Source of the DNA: Halobacterium hubeiense
GTDB taxonomy: Archaea > Halobacteriota > Halobacteria > Halobacteriales > Halobacteriaceae
DNA length: 64,000 bases
Direction: 5' to 3'
NCBI RefSeq assembly: GCF_001488575.1
Contig: NZ_LN831302.1
Coordinates: 1-64,000, forward strand
In this document: piece after piece, positions 33,714 to 43,782 of the stretch
How the letters are laid out: each line of letters starts with the position of its first letter
How positions within the stretch are numbered: the first letter of the stretch is position 1
Notes under the pieces: model-generated
Told to the model about the DNA's origin: nothing
Seen by the model: the letters and a program-made list of their open reading frames with translations, nothing else
Database searches by the model: none
Translations under genes and position numbers: made by a program

Positions 33714-33802
33714 CGATGAGGTCACTCGGGTTTCCCGGGTGACTGACGTATGCTTCCGACGCCCGCTTCCGGGCTTCGACCTTCGCTCTTTCGAGCGTGG
33801 TT

Positions 33803-33848
33803 CGATGCCCTTAAGTAATAACGGGCAATACGAGGTAATGCGCACGAC
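33803..33848 (+). promoter_or_regulatory. rRNA promoter 3
   Basis: CGATGCCCTTAAGTAATAAC (33803-33822) is the box, and ATGCGCACGACA begins at 33838. This is the only one of the four with GCGCACG instead of GCGAACG at the start. Confidence 0.8.
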
Positions 33849-33936
33849 AATGAGGTCGTCCGGGTTTCTCCGGGCGACTGATGCATTACTTCGGTCCCGT
33901 TCTGGGGCTCGACCTTCGCTCTTTCGAGCGTGGTTC

Positions 33937-33979
33937 GATGCCCTTAAGTAATAACGGGGCGTTGGAGGAAATGCGAACG
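33937..33979 (+). promoter_or_regulatory. rRNA promoter 4 (nearest 16S)
   Basis: GATGCCCTTAAGTAATAACG (33937-33956) is the box, and ATGCGAACGTCG begins at 33971, leaving a leader of about 245 nt to 16S. Confidence 0.8.
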
Positions 33980-34091
33980 TCGTCTCGGGCCGAGCGAAGT
34001 CCGATGGGTTTATGACCCGTCGCGGACTACGTTCAGGTCCGAAGGAATGAGGATTCCACCCCTGCGGTCCGCCGTACAGATGGGATCTGAT

Positions 34092-34132
34092 GTTAGCCTT
34101 GATGGTTTGGTGACATCCAACTGGCCACGGCG
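34092..34132 (+). other. 16S processing stem, left strand, with bulge-helix-bulge
   Basis: GTTAGCCTTGATGGTTT pairs with the strand at 35758-35774; then GGTG (34109-34112), bulge ACA (34113-34115), TCCAACTGG (34116-34124), and CACGGCG (34126-34132) pair with 35751-35754, 35742-35750 and 35734-35740. The opposite bulge is TAC (35755-35757). This is a complete bulge-helix-bulge site cut by the splicing endonuclease. Confidence 0.9.
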
Positions 34133-34217
34133 CTTTGTCGTGGCTATGAGGAACACTTTGTGTTCCCGCCAAACCAGGACTTTTAGTTCTGGTCGCTGGG
34201 GTTTAACCCCAGCAAAC

Positions 34218-35690
<1,473 letters not shown>

Positions 35691-35733
35691 AACGATCGGG
35701 ACCAGGGCGTTGCCCTGGCCCACCTTTCGACGA

Positions 35734-35774
35734 CGCCGTGACCAGTTGGACACCTACAAACCATCAAGGCTAAC
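35734..35774 (+). other. 16S processing stem, right strand
   Basis: CGCCGTG (35734-35740), CCAGTTGGA (35742-35750), CACC (35751-35754), bulge TAC (35755-35757), then AAACCATCAAGGCTAAC (35758-35774), all complementary to 34092-34132. Confidence 0.9.
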
Positions 35775-35799
35775 GTTACCTCCTCCCGATTCGGGAGGT

Positions 35800-35871
35800 G
35801 GGCCCATAGCTCAGTGGTAGAGTGCCTCCTTTGCAAGGAGGATGCCCTGGGTTCGAATCCCAGTGGGTCCA
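35800..35871 (+). tRNA. tRNA-Ala (TGC)
   Basis: 72 nt. Acceptor GGGCCCA/TGGGTCC, D arm GCTCAGTGGTAGAGT, anticodon stem CCTCC/GGAGG with loop TTTGCAA (anticodon TGC at 35832-35834), T arm CTGGGTTCGAATCCCAG. Discriminator A, CCA not encoded. The usual spacer tRNA of halobacterial rRNA operons. Confidence 0.97.
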
Positions 35872-36022
35872 TCCCGTCCGGGATTCACCTCAAACCGTGC
35901 CCCTTAAGTGGGAGACGGCGCAACGGTGAATCGCGACGAAGACTGATGCACCACCCCGCGAAAGTGCGGGTGGGAAGGGTCTATGTACGCTCCTCGTTCA
36001 CCACGAGGACGTACGATGACGA

Positions 36023-36063
36023 CCGTGTGTAAGTGCAATCCAGGCGCTCACTGGACTCGACCA
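36023..36063 (+). other. 23S processing stem, left strand, with bulge-helix-bulge
   Basis: CCGTGTGTAAGTGCAATCCAG (36023-36043) is complementary to 39203-39223; GCGC (36044-36047) pairs with GCGT (39196-39199); bulge TCA (36048-36050); CTGGACTCGACCA (36051-36063) pairs with 39183-39195; opposite bulge TAA (39200-39202). Part of this strand (36056-36063) can instead pair locally with TGGTCGAG (36067-36074). Confidence 0.9.
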
Positions 36064-36082
36064 CCGTGGTCGAGTACCGACT

Positions 36083-36237
36083 GTTGGTCACATCCGTGAC
36101 TCAACAGCGCTCAACCATTGCGTGTTGAGCATCGTTGACTGCTTCGCAGTCAACATTCATCGTCGTTGGCTTCACCGCCAACAACCCTCGACCACTTCGT
36201 GTGGTTGAGTACCATCGTCAGCTGCTCTGCAGCTGAC
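36083..36237 (+). repeat. Row of small hairpins before 23S
   Basis: In order: TGTTG.TCA/TGA.CAACA (about 36082-36106), GCTCAAC/GTTGAGC (36109-36130), GTTGACTGC/GCAGTCAAC (36134-36154), GTTGGC/GCCAAC (36165-36182), CTCGACCAC/GTGGTTGAG (36187-36209), and GTCAGCTGC/GCAGCTGAC (36217-36237). Loops are 3-8 nt, with linkers often carrying CATCGT. Stems differ in sequence, so structure rather than sequence is repeated. Confidence 0.7.
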
Positions 36238-36244
36238 ATCCAAC

Positions 36245-39157
<2,913 letters not shown>

Positions 39158-39182
39158 ACACTCATGCACTCACCACATTACG

Positions 39183-39223
39183 TGGTCGAGTCCAGGCGTT
39201 AACTGGATTGCACTTACACACGG
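39183..39223 (+). other. 23S processing stem, right strand
   Basis: TGGTCGAGTCCAG (39183-39195), GCGT (39196-39199), bulge TAA (39200-39202), CTGGATTGCACTTACACACGG (39203-39223), complementary to 36023-36063. Confidence 0.9.
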
Positions 39224-39243
39224 ACGTTCGCCGATACTGGCGT

Positions 39244-39289
39244 CCCGGACTTCTGTCCGGGGACAACGGTTCGATTCCGTTGGTCGGTA
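39244..39289 (+). other. tRNA-like 3' half in the 23S-5S spacer
   Basis: An anticodon-arm-like hairpin CCCGGA-CTTCTG-TCCGGG (39244-39261) is followed two bases later by a perfect T-arm-like hairpin CAACGG-TTCGATT-CCGTTG (39264-39282) and then an acceptor-like GTCGGTA directly against 5S. A matching 5' half (it would need TACCGAC) was not found upstream. It looks like a tRNA remnant or a processing signal for the 5S 5' end. Confidence 0.45.
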
Positions 39290-39411
39290 TTAAGGCGGCC
39301 ATAGCGGCGGGGCAACTCCCGTACCCATCCCGAACACGGAAGATAAGCCCGCCTGCGTTCCGGTCAGTACTGGAGTGCGCGAGCCTCTGGGAAATCCGGT
39401 TCGCCGCCTGC
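39290..39411 (+). rRNA. rrf: 5S ribosomal RNA
   Basis: About 122 nt from TTAAGGCGGCCATAGCGGCG to GGTTCGCCGCCTGCC. The two ends pair (AAGGCGGC with GCCGCCT). CCCGTACCCATCCCGAACAC is the conserved loop. Confidence 0.95.
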
Positions 39412-39426
39412 CATTCATACTTCATC

Positions 39427-39464
39427 AAGCCTCGAACAGCATCGCTGCTGTTCGGGGCTTTTTG
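39427..39464 (+). terminator. Terminator after 5S rRNA
   Basis: AGCCTCGAACAGCA, loop TCGC, TGCTGTTCGGGGCT (one G-U pair), then TTTTTGTATTTG. A long stem followed by a T-run looks like a bacterial intrinsic terminator and is the clearest one in the window. tRNA-Cys downstream seems to have its own box CGTTTAAG (39502-39509). Confidence 0.75.
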
Positions 39465-39536
39465 TATTTGTATCGCGGAGTGGCGACGCTCCGGACCGCT
39501 ACGTTTAAGCGAGCGAGCGCAGTACCACGATACAGT

Positions 39537-39612
39537 GCCAAGGTGGCAGAGTCCGGCCTAACGCAGCGGCCTGCAGAGCCGCCCACCGCCGGTTCAAATC
39601 CGGCCCTTGGCT
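39537..39612 (+). tRNA. tRNA-Cys (GCA)
   Basis: 76 nt. Acceptor GCCAAGG/CCTTGGC, anticodon stem CGGCC..., loop holding TGCA (anticodon GCA), T arm GCCGGTTCAAATCCGGC. Discriminator T, CCA not encoded. A tRNA-Cys after 5S is typical of Halobacterium operons. The TATA-like box at 39502-39509 and the terminator after 5S suggest separate transcription. Confidence 0.95.
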
Positions 39613-39714
39613 TTCTCGCGTGCTCGTTCGTTCCGTAGCAGTCGGTTCGTCGATGTCGCGGATTCGCGGGGCGGGAAAGTAACGATTATACGACGCCCTC
39701 TCTACGCTTCGAGT

Positions 39715-40515
39715 ATGCAACGACGTGCTGCGGCGGTGTCCGTCGTGGTCTTCATTCTGCTGGCGGCCGGCGCGTACACGTTCATTGGCGCCGCTCAGCA
39801 GCCCGACGTGACCCTCGAGAACCCGGATTACACTGTTTCCGCCGACGAGACGTTGACGCTGGCGGGGACGTCGTACAGTTTCACGGAGGTCTCGGGTGAT
39901 TCCGCGACTGCGGAGTGGACCAACGAGTCCGCGCGGTACACGGAGTCGTGGTCGGCCAACGATACGGTGGTCTACCAGGGCAGTAACTATTCGGTCGTAA
40001 TCCCGAGCCAGACGGATCCGACGGAGTTCGAGCTCCGTGAGGTCCAGACGGTCGACCGGCCGACCGTCGAGCAGGACGGCACGACGTACGTCATCGTGGA
40101 GGAGGACGGCGAGCGCCGGCTCGTCGAGCGGGACGAGTACCTCGACGATCCGGTCGTCCACGAGTTCGTGGAGGGCGACGCAATCGAGCGCCCGGACAAC
40201 GACAACGAGACGCGCGTGGCGTCAGTCACGAACTCGTCGGTGACGGTCGAGTGGTTCGCGCCCCAGACCAACGAGGTTAGCTTCGACGAGGGCGAGAACA
40301 CCACTGTCGGTGACACGGCGTACCTCGCGCACTTCGAGCAGCAGGGCGGGTCGTCGGTCCTCCAGTTGACGACCGACTACGAGGACTACCACTCGGACGT
40401 GGAGGCCCAACAGGAGTTCCACGAGCGCACGAACGGGCTCTGGGGCATCGCCATCTTGAGCGCGCTCGCGGCGGCGCTACTCGTGATGCTGGCGTTCATG
40501 CCGTCGCGGTACTGA
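39715..40515 (+). CDS. Secreted-domain membrane protein, uncharacterised
   Basis: A 266-aa protein. An N-terminal signal/anchor (about 5-26, AAAVSVVVFILLAAGAYTFI), an acidic extracellular part of about 200 residues rich in Thr/Asp/Glu, and a C-terminal span (about 240-261, LWGIAILSALAAALLVMLAF) followed by PSRY. The middle looks like beta strands (YTVSADETLTLAGTSYSFTE, VVIPSQTDPTEFELREV). Family not recognised. TATA-like GATTATACG about 28 nt before ATG suggests leaderless translation. Confidence 0.75.
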   Translation: MQRRAAAVSVVVFILLAAGAYTFIGAAQQPDVTLENPDYTVSADETLTLAGTSYSFTEVSGDSATAEWTNESARYTESWSANDTVVYQGSNYSVVIPSQTDPTEFELREVQTVDRPTVEQDGTTYVIVEEDGERRLVERDEYLDDPVVHEFVEGDAIERPDNDNETRVASVTNSSVTVEWFAPQTNEVSFDEGENTTVGDTAYLAHFEQQGGSSVLQLTTDYEDYHSDVEAQQEFHERTNGLWGIAILSALAAALLVMLAFMPSRY

Positions 40516-40569
40516 CCGTCACCGGCCCGTTCCGTCACCGTTAACGTGTTCCGCGGCGAGGCGTCGTGC

Positions 40570-40773
40570 ATGCAACAGCTATTCGCTGACACGCTCGACG
40601 TCTACGGCGTCCTCGTTGGCGTGTTCGTCGCGCTCGTCGGCGTCGGGACGCTCGTCGGGATGCCGTGGCAGTACACGAACAGCGGCGTCGTTACCGTCTT
40701 TCAGGCGCTCGGCGCGGTCGGCGCGGTCGGCATCGGCGTCGGTCTCGCCTGGCTTGCACACGCACAGGCGTAG
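40570..40773 (+). CDS. 67-aa two-span membrane protein
   Basis: MQQLFADTLDVYGVLVGVFV begins it. Hydrophobic segments lie at about 12-33 and 46-64 (ALGAVGAVGIGVGLAWLAHA), with a short loop PWQYTNSGVVT. I do not recognise it, but the composition and clean ends suggest a real small haloarchaeal gene. It is 54 bp after the previous membrane-protein gene and may share its transcript. Confidence 0.6.
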   Translation: MQQLFADTLDVYGVLVGVFVALVGVGTLVGMPWQYTNSGVVTVFQALGAVGAVGIGVGLAWLAHAQA

Positions 40774-40857
40774 TCGCTCGTTCTCGTTCAGTTTTCCATA
40801 CCGATAGTGGCGACGCCAGCCACGTCCAGTCGAGGCCGGTTTCACCCGGTCTGGTGC

Positions 40858-40890
40858 CGCGAGTCCCGGGTTCGAATCCCTTCACCGGAC
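40858..40890 (+). pseudogene. tRNA-like 3' remnant
   Basis: GCGAGTCCCGGGTTCGAATCCC (40859-40880) resembles the variable-loop and T-arm block of haloarchaeal tRNAs, and TTCACCGGAC follows. The T stem pairs only three of five bases and no matching 5' half (TCCGGTG...) is present. Lies 60 bp from tRNA-Lys on the other strand. Could be a decayed tRNA or an attachment-site scar. No integrase is present. Confidence 0.35.
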
Positions 40891-40950
40891 TCGTAGCTAC
40901 AGCGTGGAAGTTTCCGAAGCCCGTCGCTTCACGTTCGCTCGTCACAGAAG

Positions 40951-41024
<74 letters not shown>

Positions 41025-41105
41025 TCGATTTCACGTCGGGCGGGCCGACGTTAAACGTTTACCATCCAGCGAAACCCTTAGGCGGGCGTCGGCGAACCGT
41101 TCGGT

Positions 41106-42335
41106 ATGACTAGCGCACGCGAGTTCGTGACCGAGCTCGTCTCGTTCGCGTCGACGGACGGCGGGGAGGCGCCGGTGTCTTCGTGGTTCTCGTCGCGGCT
41201 GGCGGAACTCGGGTTCGAGACCTACGAGTGGGACGTGGACGCGGACTTGCTCGCGGGACACCGATCGTTCCCGGACGACCCGGACGCGATTCGGGCGGCC
41301 GACCGGCGCAGTGTGGGCGGCGTGCTCGAACTCGGCGACCCGGACGCGGGCCCGACGCTCGTGTTGAACGGCCACTTCGACGTGGTGCCGGCCGACGAGG
41401 CGGTGTGGTCGTCGCAGCCGTTCGAGGCGCGGTGGCGCGGCGACGAGCTGACCGCGCGCGGCGCGGCGGACATGAAGTCGGGGCTGGCGGCGTGCGTGTT
41501 CGCGGCGCTCGCGCTCGCGGAGCGCGACGTGGACGGCCGGGTCGTCGTGGAGGGCGTGGTCGGCGAGGAGGCCGGCGGCGTCGGCGCGGCGACCGCGGCG
41601 CTGGACAACCCCTACCCCTTCGAGCGGGACGCCGCAATCATCGCGGAGCCGACCGCGCTCACTCCCGTGGTCGCCTCGGAGGGGAGCCTGATGAAGCGCC
41701 TGCGACTGACCGGACGCTCGTCGCACGCGGCGACGCCGTGGCGCGGGGAGTCCGTGCTCCCGCACTTCGATAGTATCCGCGAAGCGTTCGCGGACCTCGC
41801 GGGCGAGCGCGAACAGACTGTCACCCACCCGCTGTACGAGGAGTTCCCGACGAAGTGGCCGGTCGTCTGCGGCACGGTCGAAGCGGGGGAGTGGGCGTCG
41901 ACGGTGCCGGCGTCGCTGGTCGCGGAGTGGCGCATCGGCGTCGCCCCGGGGGAGACCGTCGCCGAGGTCGAGGAGGCGTTCGACCAGCGGCTCGCGGACG
42001 TGGTCGCCGAGAGCGAGTGGCTCGCCGAGCATCCGCCCGAGTTCGAGCGGTTCTCCGTCCAGTTCGAGGCGTCCGAGATTTCGCCTGACGAGCCCGTGGT
42101 GCGAGCCGTTCAGTCGGGGATGCACGCGAACGACCTCGCGGAGACGGAGCCACGGGGCGTGACCTACGGCGCGGACGCGCGCCACTACATGGAGGCGGGG
42201 ATTCCGACGGTGATGTTCGGCCCGGGGAGCATCGAGCAGGCGCACTTCCCGGACGAGACCATCGACTTCCGGGAGGTCGAGACGGCTGTGGACGTGCTCG
42301 CGGACGCCGGCGAGGCGTTCCTCGCGGAGAACTAG
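41106..42335 (+). CDS. M20-family peptidase/deacylase (ArgE/DapE-like)
   Basis: A 409-aa zinc hydrolase. Metal ligands are in NGHFDVVP, GAADMKSG, the catalytic GEEAGG, AEPT and, near the C-terminus, FGPGSIEQAH. The lid domain includes RLTGRSSHAATPWRGES. Such enzymes deacylate acetylornithine, succinyl-diaminopimelate or dipeptides, and substrate cannot be assigned. No arg or dap neighbours. Its end overlaps the convergent next gene by four bases. Confidence 0.9.
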   Translation: MTSAREFVTELVSFASTDGGEAPVSSWFSSRLAELGFETYEWDVDADLLAGHRSFPDDPDAIRAADRRSVGGVLELGDPDAGPTLVLNGHFDVVPADEAVWSSQPFEARWRGDELTARGAADMKSGLAACVFAALALAERDVDGRVVVEGVVGEEAGGVGAATAALDNPYPFERDAAIIAEPTALTPVVASEGSLMKRLRLTGRSSHAATPWRGESVLPHFDSIREAFADLAGEREQTVTHPLYEEFPTKWPVVCGTVEAGEWASTVPASLVAEWRIGVAPGETVAEVEEAFDQRLADVVAESEWLAEHPPEFERFSVQFEASEISPDEPVVRAVQSGMHANDLAETEPRGVTYGADARHYMEAGIPTVMFGPGSIEQAHFPDETIDFREVETAVDVLADAGEAFLAEN

Positions 42336-42988
42336 AGGTAGTCGCGGAGCGCGTCGGCCACGACGTCGTCGGCGTCGCGGTCCGAGACGGTCGCGTGCCG
42401 GCGGAGGTCCCGGTAGACCGGCGACGGGAGCGTGACCGTGAGTTCGCCGGGCGTGACGCCGAGTTCTTCGAGCACGTCGTCGAGGGTCTCGCCGTCGTTG
42501 ACCGCGCTGGCGGCCTGTCGGACATCGCGGACCGTGAGGTCGTTGTCGACGACCGCCCACGCGAGGAGGTAGCGGTCGTCGCCGCCGACCCGGGCGATGT
42601 GTTTCGCGGCGGTCGGCGGGATGTGGCCGGCGGCGACGTGCTCGCGGACGGCCCGCGGGAGGTCGTGGACGCGCGCCCACTTCCGGATGAACGAGACGCC
42701 GACGTCGCCGTCCGCGCGCTCGGCGGCGGCCTTGTAGGAGTTCTGTGCGCGGACGAGCGCCGCGCAGGCGGCGGCGCCGCGGAGCATGTAGATGTGGCTG
42801 TCGCCGAGCTCGTTGCGCGCGAACGCGCCGACGGTGTCGGCGGCCTCGGTGACGCTGTCGGGGTCGTCGGGGTCGAACGAGACGGCTTCGCGGGCGTGCT
42901 CCCCGGTGAGGCGTTCGTCGCCGCGGACGACCGGCTCGCCGACGGGGGATTCGCGGTCCGTCGGCGGGAGCCGCTCCTCGTCAGTCAT
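42332..42988 (-). CDS. Haloarchaeal protein with ParB-like HTH and RHH-like tail
   Basis: A 218-aa protein starting MTDEERLPPTDRESPVGEPV. An all-helical middle (SHIYMLRGAAACAALVRAQN; KWARVHDLPRAVREHVAAGH) contains HIPPTAAKHIARVGGDDRYL, reminiscent of the ParB/KorB HTH. The C-terminus LTVTLPSPVYRDLRRHATVS then DRDADDVVADALRDYL looks like a ribbon-helix-helix. I recall this type as DUF7119, unverified. Probably DNA-binding. Confidence 0.7.
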   Translation of the reverse strand: MTDEERLPPTDRESPVGEPVVRGDERLTGEHAREAVSFDPDDPDSVTEAADTVGAFARNELGDSHIYMLRGAAACAALVRAQNSYKAAAERADGDVGVSFIRKWARVHDLPRAVREHVAAGHIPPTAAKHIARVGGDDRYLLAWAVVDNDLTVRDVRQAASAVNDGETLDDVLEELGVTPGELTVTLPSPVYRDLRRHATVSDRDADDVVADALRDYL

Positions 42989-43020
42989 GGCGTCCAGTAA
43001 CGGCGTTGCGCGTAAAACAC

Positions 43021-43170
43021 CTACTCCTCGTCGTCGTGGTTCTCCCGGCGCTCCGAGAGGTGCTCCCAGATCTCCGTGCAGCCGGCGCCGGGTTCGACGT
43101 CGGCGAGGTGGTCGTCGTCGCGGTCCTGCGTCTCCTCGCGGTCGGCGTCGCGTTCGGCGTGTTGGTTCAC
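43021..43170 (-). CDS. 49-aa acidic small protein
   Basis: GTG start, then NQHAERDADREETQDRDDDH, ending GCTEIWEHLSERRENHDDEE. Very acidic, no membrane segment, one Cys. Its GTG overlaps the stop of a shorter upstream frame (GTGA), and it lies 32 bp upstream of the ParB-like gene on the same strand, so the three may be one transcript. Family unknown. Confidence 0.5.
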   Translation of the reverse strand: MNQHAERDADREETQDRDDDHLADVEPGAGCTEIWEHLSERRENHDDEE

Positions 43171-43253
43171 TCGCCGTCCACCTCCGCTGTGAACAGTTCG
43201 GGTGCGGCGTCGGCGGACGCGTGTTGGCGGTGGCCGCGCGTTCGAGTGTGCAT
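43167..43253 (-). CDS. 28-aa upstream frame coupled to the 49-aa gene
   Basis: ATG 43253, MHTRTRGHRQHASADAAPEL, ending FTAEVDGE. Its TGA overlaps the next GTG as GTGA, the usual coupling signal in this genome (also at nosF-nosY). Too short for certainty. It could be a leader frame or a real micro-protein. Confidence 0.3.
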   Translation of the reverse strand: MHTRTRGHRQHASADAAPELFTAEVDGE

Positions 43254-43407
43254 ACTCGTCGGTACGCCACGCAGACGGATAACTGTCGCTTCGCGCGCAA
43301 CGCCCGCCAGCGCTGACTGGTACCAGAGAGTCTTGACGGTAGTGGGGACGACTGGCAGGCGTTGCCAGCGCCGATGAGGGGACCCGACTGGACCCGATAG
43401 GGCGTGT

Positions 43408-43695
43408 ATGGCGACGCGACTGCGGCTGCTCGACGACGCCGCGTGGGTGAGCGTGAACGACGAGCGCGAGGTGGGGACCAGCGAGGTGTGGCCGGTCGCG
43501 GAGACCTTCTGTTCGTGCGAGCTCGCGTGGCTCGTCGTCGAGGCGTTCGTCGACGTCGGCGTGGACGGGCGGCGCGTGGAGGCGCGCCCGCACGGCCACT
43601 GCCTGAACTGCGGGGAGTCGGGAACGACCCCGTGGCTGCCGGTCGGGAAGGTGACCGACGACGGCTTCGAGCTGGTCGAAGGTGTTCGGCGATAG
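43408..43695 (+). CDS. Small Cys-containing protein upstream of the reductase
   Basis: A 95-aa protein: MATRLRLLDDAAWVSVNDER, CSCELAWLVVEAFVDVGVDG in the middle, and HGHCLNCGESGTTPWLPVGK. CxC and CxxC with nearby His could bind zinc. Not recognised. It lies 87 bp before the nitrite/sulfite reductase gene in the same direction; a link in function is only suggested by order. Confidence 0.6.
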   Translation: MATRLRLLDDAAWVSVNDEREVGTSEVWPVAETFCSCELAWLVVEAFVDVGVDGRRVEARPHGHCLNCGESGTTPWLPVGKVTDDGFELVEGVRR

Positions 43696-43782
43696 CGGTA
43701 AGTGTATCCGCTACCGGACGGCCGCGGGGAACCTTGACACCAAGCGCGCTTTGGTAAGGGCGGACGCCGAGTATGCTTCTAT

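Larger units (their letters stand above)
33321..34217 (+). other. rRNA operon upstream region and leader
   Basis: An 897-bp gene-free stretch. From 33321 to about 33545 I see nothing specific. From 33546 on there are four tandem rRNA promoters spaced about 130 bp, with two of the units nearly identical over about 55 nt (33771-33826 and 33905-33956). Small hairpins follow the starts. The last 130 nt hold the left strand of the 16S processing stem (34092-34132). Open frames here are chance. Confidence 0.8.
35691..36244 (+). other. 16S-23S spacer
   Basis: Holds the right strand of the 16S stem (35734-35774), a short hairpin CCTCCCGA/TCGGGAGG (35781-35798) just before tRNA-Ala, then tRNA-Ala, then about 130 nt without clear structure, the left strand of the 23S stem (36023-36063), and a row of five to six small hairpins up to 36237. 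Confidence 0.8.

Noticed and set aside
33549-34172. Open frame of 207 codons on the minus strand in the rRNA leader
   Set aside because: Covers tandem rRNA promoters and leader stems; no family likeness.
36083-36237. Regular hairpins as a CRISPR array
   Set aside because: Repeats differ in sequence, are too short, and lie inside the rRNA spacer; no cas genes.
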